NCBI GenBank assembly: GCA_020629935.1
Contig: JAHDCJ010000042.1
Span: forward strand, 1 to 40,168
Origin: Saprospiraceae bacterium
GTDB taxonomy: Bacteria; Bacteroidota; Bacteroidia; Chitinophagales; Saprospiraceae
Direction: 5' to 3'
DNA: 40,168 nt
The first letter of the stretch is position 1; every line of letters starts with the position of its first letter. Position numbers and translations under genes: made by a program. Below the pieces are notes generated by a model. The model was not told where the DNA came from and searched no databases. It was given only the letters and a program-made list of their open reading frames with translations. Below are positions 26,021-35,019 of the stretch, piece by piece.

Positions 26021-26139
26021 GGGTTACAGGTAATCATTATTCATCCTTTCAATGAATGGTTATGGCCTTTTATGACTCAAAAAGCTATAGGTAACCCAGA
26101 AAAATATTTTTTTTATTGGTTACCTCTTCATTTTTTTTT
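26021..26139 (+). promoter_or_regulatory. Candidate attenuator in the sigma-factor leader
   Basis: AGGTAACC (26089-26096) pairs with GGTTACCT (26118-26125) and is followed after 5 bases by nine T, forming a terminator-like hairpin. Its left arm can instead pair as GTAACCC (26091-26097) with GGGTTAC (26021-26027). The two pairings exclude each other, as in antiterminator/terminator switches. It ends 56 bp before the sigma factor ATG. No known riboswitch class is recognised. Confidence 0.4.
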
Positions 26140-26195
26140 CACTAAACAAATGAACCGTCTTAGCAAAGCGTGTTCAACCCAACATTTTAAACCCG

Positions 26196-26741
26196 ATGAG
26201 CAGTGAACAAGAACTACTTATACTTTTACAACAGGGCAATCAACAAGCATTTAATGAAACGTATTATCGTTTTCGAGAAGAATTTGTAAGCTGGAGTGGG
26301 AAGCAATATTCAATTAGCAATGAAGATGCTTTAGACTTATATCAAGCTTGTTTTATGATCTTTTTTCAAAATTTGTCTAAAAACAATTTTGAAATGCGCA
26401 GTACAATAAAGACCTATCTTTTTGGTATTGGGAAGAATAAGATTCGTGAATTGAAACGTGTGCAGTATAAACAAATAAAAAACAAAGTTCTTTTTCTTTC
26501 TGATTATAAAGATGTAGTTATTGAAGATTGGGGAGAAAAAGAAGATTTACTTCAACTGATGGAACGAGGATTACAGATGATTGATGAAAAATGTAGGTCT
26601 TTACTTACTCGATATTATTATCAAGGACAATCAATGGAAGAGATTGCCTCAGATATGGAATATAAAAATAGTGCCACAACAAAAAACATGAAATATAAAT
26701 GCGTGCAAAAACTGCGCAAATTGATTGCTCCTGTACAATAA
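26196..26741 (+). CDS. ECF-type RNA polymerase sigma factor
   Basis: 181-aa sigma-70 family protein of the extracytoplasmic function type. Region 2 is at about 15-90 (FNETYYRFREEFVSWS ... DALDLYQACFMIFFQNL) and region 4 at about 120-175, with the helix-turn-helix GQSMEEIASDMEYKNSATTKNMKYKC. The region between is short, as usual for ECF. It is followed by a membrane TPR protein in the position of an anti-sigma factor. A long hairpin-rich leader precedes it. This sigma type is often found beside CHAT-TPR genes in saprospira-like genomes (recalled, not checked). Confidence 0.85.
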   Translation: MSSEQELLILLQQGNQQAFNETYYRFREEFVSWSGKQYSISNEDALDLYQACFMIFFQNLSKNNFEMRSTIKTYLFGIGKNKIRELKRVQYKQIKNKVLFLSDYKDVVIEDWGEKEDLLQLMERGLQMIDEKCRSLLTRYYYQGQSMEEIASDMEYKNSATTKNMKYKCVQKLRKLIAPVQ

Positions 26742-26818
26742 ACAGGGTCTACATCAAATAAAAAAATGGAATAAAAGGCTAATTGATTTCCTTTTTTAAT
26801 CTCCTAAACACCAAATAA

Positions 26819-27613
26819 ATGGAATTTAATGAAATTCAAACATTAATTGATCAATATTTAGCAAAAACACTTTCTTTAGAGGAACGTGATCGTTTCGAGC
26901 GATTACTTCAACAAGATGAAGACGTTAAAAAACAATATGAAGATACCTTAAATATGGTAGACGGAATCCGTTATTCCGAAAGCAAAAAGCTATTAAAAAA
27001 GCTTCAAAAATTGGAATCGGAAAAGCCATATGTTAGTCAAGATACTCCATCCTCTGCAAGAGTTATTCCCCTCATGAAGTCGGGGATTGCGGCTGCGGCT
27101 GTTGTTGCTTTAGGTATTTTAGCCTATACCTTCTTGATGCCCAAATCTATAGATTTTGATTCGATGTATGCTCAAAACTATAGTCCAGAACCTAGCGAAA
27201 TTGTTCAACGTACGGTAGAAGATCAAGAACAATTAGCTCAAATTAAAGCGGTATTTTCTAATCACGATTCGAAACAAGTGTATAATGCATTTTATGCTTT
27301 TCACAATAAAAAATATAAAGACGCCGTCAACTTATTTTCTAATTTAATTAGCAAAGAAAATCATCCAATGTTTGTGTTTTTTCTAGGGCAATCTCATATG
27401 GGAAATCAATCTTATGAGGCCGCTCAAAAAACATTTGATCAATATCTTTCCAGTGGAGATGTGACCTATCAAGAATCAAGTATTTGGTATAAAGGATTGA
27501 TTCTACTAAAACAAAAAAAGGAAGACGAATTAAAAAAATTATGGAAAGATTTTGTTAAAAAAACTTGTACGAATTGTATAAAAGCTAAAGAAATTTTAAA
27601 TAGTTTAGTATAA
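26819..27613 (+). CDS. Membrane-anchored TPR protein, putative anti-sigma factor
   Basis: 264 aa. The N-terminal part (1-85) resembles the cytoplasmic anti-sigma start: LIDQYLAKTLSLEERDRFER, near identical in layout to the FecR start at 33846. One transmembrane helix at about 88-107 (SGIAAAAVVALGILAYTFL) follows, then a C-terminal part with TPR-like helix pairs (about 150-264: AFHNKKYKDAVNLFSNLI, GNQSYEAAQKTFDQYL). The predicted topology is N-in, TPR in the periplasm. No zinc-binding HxxxCxxC motif is seen. It is 77 bp downstream of the sigma gene and probably controls it. Confidence 0.7.
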   Translation: MEFNEIQTLIDQYLAKTLSLEERDRFERLLQQDEDVKKQYEDTLNMVDGIRYSESKKLLKKLQKLESEKPYVSQDTPSSARVIPLMKSGIAAAAVVALGILAYTFLMPKSIDFDSMYAQNYSPEPSEIVQRTVEDQEQLAQIKAVFSNHDSKQVYNAFYAFHNKKYKDAVNLFSNLISKENHPMFVFFLGQSHMGNQSYEAAQKTFDQYLSSGDVTYQESSIWYKGLILLKQKKEDELKKLWKDFVKKTCTNCIKAKEILNSLV

Positions 27614-27711
27614 CATTAGTTTTACGAACTCCATTTTTTTGGATTAAAACTGATCGATTTATTTCTACATCTAACCCAACTCCATTTAATCATCCCTAAA
27701 ATTAAACACAG

Positions 27712-28314
27712 ATGTTAGAAACATTTAAAGGCAAAATTTACCTTGCCGCGAATAAAGGCGGTTTAGGTATTCTTTCTTACGAAAATGGTACGAAGTACAT
27801 CCTTTATTATCGTGCGCCTTCAGAATCTTTATTTACCCATAAAAAGGACGACTCGATTGTTTTTTGCATAAAAAACGTATCCATTGAAGTCTCTGATATT
27901 AATAGCTTAACCGTTGAAAAAAAGGAAGGTGTTGCTATTTTAGTCAAAGAACAAATTGATAAGGATGGTGAAAAATCCTTTCAATCCGGAATTGATTTAA
28001 TTAGTGATGTGGATGCATCGATTACGTCTGTGGTTCGGTCTAATTCTAAAGGAGGGGAAGATCCGCCTAAAAAAGGAGTAACTCCAGGTACAGAATTTTT
28101 ATATCGATATGGAAAGCTTAAAGTCGTTAATCCAAATCGAACAACAACAAGTTATTATTTTGATCGAAGAGATTATCCATTAATCACTGAAACTTCAAAT
28201 ACCCCTTTTTATGCCACAAAAACGGTTCGTGCCATAGATGTAAACCAAATGCTTAACGGACTTCCTCAAACATTAACTCCCGTTTTGTTTGCGATTGACA
28301 TTACGACTTCTTAA
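27712..28314 (+). CDS. Unknown protein, 200 aa, in the sigma/CHAT module
   Basis: I do not recognise this family. There is no signal peptide or transmembrane helix. The N-terminal half is beta-rich (KIYLAANKGGLGILSYENG); a Gly/Pro/Lys linker (KGGEDPPKKGVTPGTEF, about 113-130) leads into a second beta-rich part. It begins 98 bp after the putative anti-sigma gene, so the three plus-strand genes may be one operon. Its stop overlaps the convergent CHAT gene by 14 bp, and its terminator lies within that gene. It may be a substrate or partner of the CHAT protein. Confidence 0.65.
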   Translation: MLETFKGKIYLAANKGGLGILSYENGTKYILYYRAPSESLFTHKKDDSIVFCIKNVSIEVSDINSLTVEKKEGVAILVKEQIDKDGEKSFQSGIDLISDVDASITSVVRSNSKGGEDPPKKGVTPGTEFLYRYGKLKVVNPNRTTTSYYFDRRDYPLITETSNTPFYATKTVRAIDVNQMLNGLPQTLTPVLFAIDITTS

Positions 28315-31303
28315 GCCTAAATTTTCTCCAAAGAAAGAGTGATACAAAAGCACCAATAACTATTATTAACCAATAATAAGTATTGGTGCTTTTCATTTGG
28401 TATACTTTAAATCCATCACCTAATGTAGAAAATGCAGCCCAATTCGATGGGTGAGCTGTGCCTGCACTTTCTTTTTTCATAAAATCTAACTTTGCAAGAT
28501 GCAATGAAGTTCCCACGTTTTCTCCTGAGCTCAAATATCCATAGAACGATTTCATAATAGCAGAAGAGGCACTATCATTAATTCGCCAAAAAGTAGATAC
28601 AAGGACAGGACTTCCTGCATAAGCAAATCCACGAGCGATACTAAACACACCTTCGCCTAAATAATTTTTCCCTTCCGCAGATTCACATGCGCTTAAAACG
28701 ACTAATGGATTGGATAATTTGAGGTTGTACAATTCATAGGCTCTTAGCGTTTCGGATTCTGTTTTATTTTTTTTAGCTGGGAAGAATAAAGCTGCGTCAT
28801 ATTTGTTGTTTTTTCCTCCTTTCCCATGTATACCCAAATGAATAATTTGTTTATTTTTCGCTTGATTTAAAAAGCATTCTTTATTTCCTTTTTCTCCTGA
28901 AAAAAAGGCCCCATCATAATATTCTTTTATCCAATTCAATTCTTCTTTAGAACCCACAATTTCAGGCATATCAAGATTTTCTCCAGTATAACTATAACCC
29001 AACACTTGATCTATTTTTTCTACTTTAGTTTTTCGTTGTTGACCAAAAAGTGTACTAAATGAAAAAGCATAATTAACCAATACGGATTGGATTAAATAGG
29101 GTTGATCTTTATAGTTTGGAATAGAGGTAAAATTGGGATTCACTATAAATGATTCAAATGGAATTCCATTTACAATTCCATCAGGAACAATCCATAAATA
29201 AGACGATTTAGTTTTGTTATCCATCACAAAAGGCTCCATCAATTCTTGATATAAGAAATGAGCACTTTTTAAAAACGTTCTAAAAGATTTTTGAGGATTC
29301 TTAAAGCGTAAAAAACTTTTTGTCAATGATTCCCTATAATCAAGAATATACTTTTTTAAAGTATCCGTAATGGGAATACGCTCAAAAACAAATTCATCTT
29401 CTAAAGCACTAATTCCAAACAAAACAGAACTATCCTTTTGAAAAAACTCTAATAATTGTTCCTTTGGATTAGCTCGTTGTGCTATGCTAAAATTGGGATA
29501 ATATTTTTTCGTCTCTTGAAAATCAGGCGCTGTCTTTTTTATCGAATCTTTTATTTTTTTCATTCGAATAAAAAGATTTAAACCTTCTCTATTTAAACTA
29601 TTAATTTCTTCTTTTTCTAATGGCGTTAAATTTGATTGTTCATCCAATTGATTAATCCGATTTCTATTGACCTCCATCTTCGTTTTTAAACTCGCTTCTT
29701 CATCTCTAAATTGAATGGGAATGGATTGGTCAGAAGAAAAATTAGCATTTCGTATAGCTTCAAATAAACTTATGGATTTATTCTTTTCCATAATCATAAT
29801 TGCAAAATCAATGTACTTCTTATTACCTGTTTTTTGATAGGCCAAATATGCCGATTCTAACGCTGCGCTATACACAGGGTTATATTCTTTTTGCGCTAAA
29901 AATAAATTCGTATCATTTTGAACTGAAGAAATTCTTATAGATGTGATGATACTATCTGCTTTTAAAAAACAATCCAAAGCAGCATCCAAATAATTGATTT
30001 TAGCCTCATCTTTTTTATATAGATTATACAAGGCAATGCCTTTTTCTTTAAAAAAATGAATGCATCTATAGTTTAATTTTTTATTTCCAATCACAGGATT
30101 TTCTATCACTGAATTTGATTTAAATTCTTTAAACCTTGCTTGTAATGCTTTATGAAAGAATTGATGCGATTCTTCTGGTTTATTCATCTTATCAAGCACT
30201 GTTCCTTTTAACCAAAAAGAAATAGCGGTTTCTTGTGCATGAAAACCAAAATTCTTTTGATTCGCTTCTAATCCTTGGGTATAGAATTCGTCTGCCTTTT
30301 CAAACTCTTTATTTGCAAAATAGGACACGGCTTGATTCCGAAAATAAAGACTCAAGAAAGTTCTTGAAATTCCTTTCGTACCATTTTTTAATCCTTCAGA
30401 GAATAACGCTTTTGATTTTTCTAACTCTCCCAAGTCATTATATATTCCTCCAAGAGAAGTAAAAACGGAGTGCCTACCTAAATCCTTATGTTGATCAATT
30501 AAAGGAAGCGTTGCTTCAAAATATTTTCGGGCTTTCTTATTATCTAAATTGTGGACATAAATATTTCCAGAAACAATTAATGATCGATAACGCTCAAAAT
30601 AATTCGGCTTTGGCAATGCTTCGGCTACTCGCCTAGTCTCATGTGCAAAAATTTCTGCTGAAGAATAATCGCCCTTCTTTCGTAAAATAGAACTTAACCA
30701 ATATAAGACTTTAAAATACGCTCTTGGATTCGTTTGAGTTTGTTTCCTTCTTATTTCAAAACTAGCCAAACAATAATCTAAAGCTTTATCATCTACCTTT
30801 AATATAAAACGATAATATTTCCCCATTTCCTCTAAACAAGTAGCTTTCAACGCTTCCTCTTTTGGGTAATTATCGGACAATAAATCAAGTGCTTTTTGAT
30901 ATTTATCTAATGCTTTTCCTTGTTGATTCTTATTGTAATAATTTAAACTAAAATCCAATTGTCCTTGAGTAATGAGCAGATAAATCTCTTGAAGTGGGCT
31001 TCTCTTTTCTTTTGGAAAACGAACGATCAATTGCTCTAATTTCGCTTGTGCTTCTGCTAATTCTCTTTTTTCTGTCAAGATTTGAACGCTGCGTTGCATT
31101 TGCCAAAAAGCATCTTTTTCGTCTAATAATTGAACCTGTTCTATTGCCTGATCGAAAGCGCGAATAGCAAACAAAGAATCTACAATTTGCAAGGTTTCGT
31201 TTTGGAATAAAGCGGCGGTATCTTGTCCATTAAGTATATTAGGAAAGCATAAAAAGATCCAAAGAAAGCTTCCTACAAGCCAAGCAGAAAGATCCGTTTT
31301 CAT
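28301..31303 (-). CDS. Exported TPR-CHAT protein (caspase-like peptidase domain)
   Basis: 1000 aa from the ATG at 31303 (MKTDLSAWLVGSFLWIF). A TTG start 30 bases upstream is rejected because it would overlap the preceding gene. A signal peptide (1-25) is followed by TPR repeats (about 50-430), a helical spacer and a C-terminal CHAT domain (about 650-970). The CHAT dyad is intact: His826 in HLGIHGKG and Cys873 in VVLSACESAEG, with GEGVFSIARGFAYAGSPVLV after it. A single transmembrane helix near the C-terminus (WLIIVIGAFVSLFL) with basic end RKFRLKKS suggests that TPR and CHAT parts face the periplasm. It is convergent with the sigma/TPR/unknown operon. CHAT domains are peptidases of the caspase clan; substrate unknown. 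Confidence 0.85.
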   Translation of the reverse strand: MKTDLSAWLVGSFLWIFLCFPNILNGQDTAALFQNETLQIVDSLFAIRAFDQAIEQVQLLDEKDAFWQMQRSVQILTEKRELAEAQAKLEQLIVRFPKEKRSPLQEIYLLITQGQLDFSLNYYNKNQQGKALDKYQKALDLLSDNYPKEEALKATCLEEMGKYYRFILKVDDKALDYCLASFEIRRKQTQTNPRAYFKVLYWLSSILRKKGDYSSAEIFAHETRRVAEALPKPNYFERYRSLIVSGNIYVHNLDNKKARKYFEATLPLIDQHKDLGRHSVFTSLGGIYNDLGELEKSKALFSEGLKNGTKGISRTFLSLYFRNQAVSYFANKEFEKADEFYTQGLEANQKNFGFHAQETAISFWLKGTVLDKMNKPEESHQFFHKALQARFKEFKSNSVIENPVIGNKKLNYRCIHFFKEKGIALYNLYKKDEAKINYLDAALDCFLKADSIITSIRISSVQNDTNLFLAQKEYNPVYSAALESAYLAYQKTGNKKYIDFAIMIMEKNKSISLFEAIRNANFSSDQSIPIQFRDEEASLKTKMEVNRNRINQLDEQSNLTPLEKEEINSLNREGLNLFIRMKKIKDSIKKTAPDFQETKKYYPNFSIAQRANPKEQLLEFFQKDSSVLFGISALEDEFVFERIPITDTLKKYILDYRESLTKSFLRFKNPQKSFRTFLKSAHFLYQELMEPFVMDNKTKSSYLWIVPDGIVNGIPFESFIVNPNFTSIPNYKDQPYLIQSVLVNYAFSFSTLFGQQRKTKVEKIDQVLGYSYTGENLDMPEIVGSKEELNWIKEYYDGAFFSGEKGNKECFLNQAKNKQIIHLGIHGKGGKNNKYDAALFFPAKKNKTESETLRAYELYNLKLSNPLVVLSACESAEGKNYLGEGVFSIARGFAYAGSPVLVSTFWRINDSASSAIMKSFYGYLSSGENVGTSLHLAKLDFMKKESAGTAHPSNWAAFSTLGDGFKVYQMKSTNTYYWLIIVIGAFVSLFLWRKFRLKKS
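28346..28393 (+). terminator. Terminator embedded in the CHAT coding sequence
   Basis: Long hairpin on the plus strand: arms AAAAGCACCAATA (28346-28358) and TATTGGTGCTTTT (28381-28393), plus inner arms TATTATT / AATAATA around the loop AACC, with a two-base mismatch between. It lies 31 bp after the stop of the 200-aa gene and within the codons for the C-terminal membrane segment of the CHAT protein. Confidence 0.7.
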
Positions 31304-31325
31304 TTTTTTATATGTACAAAAAAGA

Positions 31326-32807
31326 TTACTCAAGAATCGGATGATTTAATTCTTTTTTAGGAAATAATAAACTACCACCAACCAAAACAAATACTGCTAC
31401 CAAAAGACATGGAATTAAAGCATCAAAGCCAAAGGTAATGGATTTGGGCAGCCAACCTAAACTTAAACAGATATATAATGTTTCGGCAGAAAGGATAGAA
31501 GCGATGGCAGCGGTTGGATGTGTGCGTTTCCAATGAAGTACCGCAAACGTTACGGGAAATAATAAGGCTAATCCAGTAAAAGCCATTTTCACAATTGCAA
31601 AAATAGAACTGGGTTTAAAATAAGCTATACTTAACGCAATTAATGCCAAAATAATGATGATCAATCGACTTATCCATACTTGGTTTTTAAAGCCGTCTTT
31701 TGCCGCAGTTTCATTTTCCTTTTTACTAAAAAAAACATCTCTTGTTAACATGGTACTTAATGCTAATAATTGGCTATCTAAAGTAGACATAAAAGCAGCT
31801 AATGCTCCAGTCATTATAATGGCCGCAAACGCAGGAGACGCAATTTCAGGATTATTCATTAACATGGGCAAAATTTTATCTGCTACTTTGGGACTTGCAG
31901 CTTCTGATAATAAATCAGGATAAACTAAATGACCATACATACCAATTAACACGGGAGGTAAAAATAAAATGGTCGGCACTAAAGCATAAAGCACCGCCGA
32001 CTGTTTGAGTGTTTTTAAATCTTTTGAAATAAAAAATCGCATAAACATTTGAGGAAACATGGGCACGCAAAACAGCCACAATAAAATCATACTAAACCAC
32101 TTCTTTTCGGTAAAAGAACCATTGGCTCCTTCCCTACTAAATAAAGCGGGAAATTTGTCATACACTTCAGCGTTCGCTTTACTAATTCCACCTAAATATT
32201 GAACAACTAAAATCAAGGCAGCAAACATTAGACTAAACATCAAAATCCCTTGGATCATATCGGTAATCGCAATACTTCGCATACCTCCAACAAATACATA
32301 AACCACAATGAAGAACATGAGTAAAGCACAACCCACAAAATAAGGCACTTCTCCATGCGTCAATTCATTAATAATAATCCCTGCGCCAATAGGTTGAACC
32401 GCCATATAGGGCAAAGTAAAAAAGACCATAACCAATAGATACACTATTTTTAATGGGGGACTTTGGGTTTCTCCTCCGATTAATTCGGGAGCAGTTACAT
32501 AGGACTTTGTTTGACCAAGTTTCCACGTTTTTATGCCAATAACAAAAAAAGAAACGGCAGCTAAGGCAGTGCCAAAAGCCATCATCGGATAATAACTAAA
32601 CCCTGTTCGGTAACCTTCCCCTGGAAAACCTAAAAAAAAGAAGGCGCTAAAGTTGGTGGCGATAAAGGTGAAAAACATAATCAAAATACCAAAACCGCGA
32701 CTTCCTAAAAAATAGTCTTCTGCTGTATTTTTTGATTGATTATATCCAATAAAACCAGTCAATAAGGTGATGAATAAATACACCCCAATTATTAGGTAAA
32801 TCATCAT
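31326..32807 (-). CDS. Sodium:solute symporter (SSS family)
   Basis: 493-aa inner-membrane transporter with about 13 hydrophobic helices. Family features include an unwound first helix region (NFSAFFFLGFPGEGYRTGFSY), a GGMRSIAITDMIQG motif near residue 175, and a conserved core containing FAAIIMTGALAAFMSTLDSQLLALSTM. Substrate cannot be told from the sequence; relatives import pantothenate, proline or other organic solutes. It is preceded by a DUF3311-like small membrane gene (10-bp gap), the usual partner of this subfamily, and stops 22 bp before the CHAT ATG on the same strand. Confidence 0.85.
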   Translation of the reverse strand: MMIYLIIGVYLFITLLTGFIGYNQSKNTAEDYFLGSRGFGILIMFFTFIATNFSAFFFLGFPGEGYRTGFSYYPMMAFGTALAAVSFFVIGIKTWKLGQTKSYVTAPELIGGETQSPPLKIVYLLVMVFFTLPYMAVQPIGAGIIINELTHGEVPYFVGCALLMFFIVVYVFVGGMRSIAITDMIQGILMFSLMFAALILVVQYLGGISKANAEVYDKFPALFSREGANGSFTEKKWFSMILLWLFCVPMFPQMFMRFFISKDLKTLKQSAVLYALVPTILFLPPVLIGMYGHLVYPDLLSEAASPKVADKILPMLMNNPEIASPAFAAIIMTGALAAFMSTLDSQLLALSTMLTRDVFFSKKENETAAKDGFKNQVWISRLIIIILALIALSIAYFKPSSIFAIVKMAFTGLALLFPVTFAVLHWKRTHPTAAIASILSAETLYICLSLGWLPKSITFGFDALIPCLLVAVFVLVGGSLLFPKKELNHPILE

Positions 32808-32817
32808 TTTATAGCCT

Positions 32818-33024
32818 TTAAGATTTAGGGTTTTCGATCAATTTACTCATACCATATATGGCAATGGGAATACATAATTGCAATATTAGGAAATAGTAAA
32901 AATAGTTAGGAAAATTTCCTCGTCCCATTTGAATGGATTGCTCCCATTGCCAAAAATCCATAGCGAGAAAAAACAGAAGGAAGAAAAAAAACATCCAAAA
33001 AAAGGGTTTCTTAAGTAAGGGCAT
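32818..33024 (-). CDS. Small two-helix membrane protein, DUF3311-like
   Basis: 68 aa with two predicted membrane helices (about 8-25 and 43-61) and the conserved-looking loop DFWQWEQSIQMGRGNFP. Proteins of this size next to SSS symporters are the DUF3311 partner subunit, as in YhdT/PanF pairs. It is first in the operon with the symporter and divergent from the FecI-type sigma gene, with a 128-bp gap holding both promoters. Confidence 0.7.
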   Translation of the reverse strand: MPLLKKPFFWMFFFFLLFFLAMDFWQWEQSIQMGRGNFPNYFYYFLILQLCIPIAIYGMSKLIENPKS

Positions 33025-33152
33025 ATCGTGGTTTTTGAGTCATTGAAATTAAGATTCTTTTTTGAATTATAAAAAGGACTTAGTTACTTTGCTTTGTAAA
33101 ATGGTTACATAATTACTTACATTCGCAAACTAATAGTTTTTACTTCACCTAA

Positions 33153-33743
33153 ATGACGCCAAACAAACCATCATATTCCAATCAGGAAATTCTTGATTTG
33201 TTGAAACAAAACAACAAACAAGCCATCGAATATTTGTTTAAAAGCGAATATAAGAGCTTGTGTTTTACGGCTTATCGCGTAGTTAAAGAGCAACATACCG
33301 CAGAAGATTTAGTACAAGATGTATTTTTTGAGCTTTGGCGGAGACGAGAAACTATTAATATCCGAACTTCCATTCGTGCTTATCTAAAACGGGCGGTGAT
33401 CAATAAAACTTTAAATTATGTTCGCGATAAAAAAATCAAGTACGATGATGAAGGCGCATTGCAGTTTACGAGTACCAAGCAAAATATACAATTAGAATTA
33501 GAAGCATCAGAAATGCAAAAATTAATCGATTTGGCTTTAGATGATTTACCTCCCAAATGCCAAATGGTGTTTTTACTTAGTCGATATGACCAACTTTCTT
33601 ATCAAGAGATTGCGGACAAACTGGATATTTCGACAAAAACTGTAGAAAATCATATCTCTAAGGCATTGAAAAGATTACGCATTGCGCTTGGCCCCTATAT
33701 AAAAACAGTGAGTTGGTTAGTAGGCATTTGTTTCCTTCTTTAA
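33153..33743 (+). CDS. ECF sigma factor, FecI type
   Basis: 196 aa. Region 2 (about 25-95) holds AEDLVQDVFFELWRRRE, and region 4 (about 130-185) holds LSYQEIADKLDISTKTVENHISKALKRLR. It resembles the Bacteroidota family whose activity is set by a FecR protein and a TonB-dependent receptor with an N-terminal signalling domain. The FecR gene follows after 102 bp. The C-terminal end is hydrophobic (VSWLVGICFLL), which is odd for a soluble sigma factor and may be a membrane-associated tail. Confidence 0.9.
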   Translation: MTPNKPSYSNQEILDLLKQNNKQAIEYLFKSEYKSLCFTAYRVVKEQHTAEDLVQDVFFELWRRRETINIRTSIRAYLKRAVINKTLNYVRDKKIKYDDEGALQFTSTKQNIQLELEASEMQKLIDLALDDLPPKCQMVFLLSRYDQLSYQEIADKLDISTKTVENHISKALKRLRIALGPYIKTVSWLVGICFLL

Positions 33744-33845
33744 GGGATATATATAAAAAAGGAAAAAAATGTTAAAAAAATATTTTTAGACATAGGGGAA
33801 ACTAAAATTAAATGTGTCACGTATTAAGATAAGAGAAAAAAATTA

Positions 33846-34835
33846 ATGAATCAGGATCAAATACATATTATCATTCACCAATACCTAACCCAAGCATTAA
33901 GTGCAGAGGAAAGGGTCAACGTGGAAACTTGGTTAGCTGAAAACGAGGCCAATCAATCTTTATTTGATTCGATCAAGCTTTGTTGGGATTTGAGTGAAGG
34001 GCTTAAAGATGACTTTGATGTAGATACCCCCAAAGCATGGGCCAAATTTTCTAATCGAATTGATCAAGAAGCCCCATTAAAAAGTGGAAAAATTGTTTCT
34101 TTTAAATGGGCTATTCGTGCAGTAGCTGCGGCAGTTCTTTTAGTTGGAGGCTGGTTTATTAGCCAACAATTTTTAAATAATGCCAATACTTTTGTGGCAG
34201 AATCGGGCGTGGAAAAAGTACAACTTGCAGACGGTTCTTTTGTTTGGTTAAACGAAGGAGCACAACTTCAAGTCGAATCATTTGATGGAAAAGATACTCG
34301 ATTGGTGCATTTAAAAGGAGAAGCCTTTTTTGAAGTTGCAGCAGATAAAACACAGCCGTTTATTATCAAGACTCCACAAACAGAAGTAAAAGTAATAGGA
34401 ACCGCATTTAATGTGATTGCGAAACCTAATGAAACACATACTATCGTTAAAGTTATTTCTGGAACGGTACAGTTTAAAGGAAAATCAAGTCAACCTGTAA
34501 TCCTAAAACAACGAGATTATGCGCGATACGCGCACCAGTCCAACCAAATGGAAAAAAGTTTAGTGAAGGATTTAAATTCCATTTCTTGGAAAACGGGCAT
34601 CCTTTCATTTAGAAACAAACCCGTTTCAGAAGCGATTCAAGCAATCGAAAATCATTATGATGTGCAAATTGATCGCAAAGTACTTAGCATTAGCGATTGC
34701 CCTTTAAATGCTACATTCAATGGATCTAGTATTGAAGAAGTAATGGCTTCACTTAAAACTGCATTTACCGCAGAAATCCGAAAGGTAGACGATCGTAATT
34801 ATCAAATTCTTGGTGGTACTTGTACTGTAGAATAA
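33846..34835 (+). CDS. FecR-type anti-sigma factor
   Basis: 329-aa sigma regulator. Cytoplasmic N-terminal part 1-85, one transmembrane helix at about 88-107 (WAIRAVAAAVLLVGGWFI), periplasmic FecR domain (about 115-215, with VQLADGSFVWLNEGAQL and FIIKTPQTEVKVIGTAFNV) and a C-terminal DUF4974-like part (about 250-325, GILSFRNKPVSEAIQAIENHYDVQI). It is expected to receive a signal from the STN domain of the receptor at 35100 and control the sigma factor at 33153. It ends with a strong terminator. Confidence 0.93.
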   Translation: MNQDQIHIIIHQYLTQALSAEERVNVETWLAENEANQSLFDSIKLCWDLSEGLKDDFDVDTPKAWAKFSNRIDQEAPLKSGKIVSFKWAIRAVAAAVLLVGGWFISQQFLNNANTFVAESGVEKVQLADGSFVWLNEGAQLQVESFDGKDTRLVHLKGEAFFEVAADKTQPFIIKTPQTEVKVIGTAFNVIAKPNETHTIVKVISGTVQFKGKSSQPVILKQRDYARYAHQSNQMEKSLVKDLNSISWKTGILSFRNKPVSEAIQAIENHYDVQIDRKVLSISDCPLNATFNGSSIEEVMASLKTAFTAEIRKVDDRNYQILGGTCTVE

Positions 34836-34871
34836 TAAGATGATATCTAGATAAAAAAAGACTGGGTTATT

Positions 34872-34912
34872 AGAAATCCCGAATTTTCTCTTGAAAATTC
34901 GGGATTTCTTTT
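34872..34912 (+). terminator. Intrinsic terminator after fecR
   Basis: Perfect 17-bp stem (34872-34888 with 34893-34909), loop TCTT, and T residues after it. It separates the sigma/anti-sigma transcript from the receptor operon, so the receptor must have its own promoter. Confidence 0.93.
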
Positions 34913-35019
34913 AGTATAAATGGATGGATGCTTTCTAAACAAACCAAGATCAGTTGCTGCAACAATTTTACTTATCCAAAGCAAAGAATAAGCATAAAGT
35001 CAATTGAAGAGCCAATTCC

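Noticed and set aside
26018-26206. 62-codon ORF over the sigma-factor leader
   Set aside because: It lacks an ATG start, overlaps the candidate attenuator and the sigma gene start, and has a low-complexity composition typical of AT-rich non-coding DNA.
28301-31303. CHAT peptidase as the activator of the gasdermin-like protein
   Set aside because: It has a signal peptide and a C-terminal membrane anchor, so the CHAT domain should be periplasmic, while bacterial gasdermins are cytoplasmic. It is also about 14 kb away beside its own sigma module.
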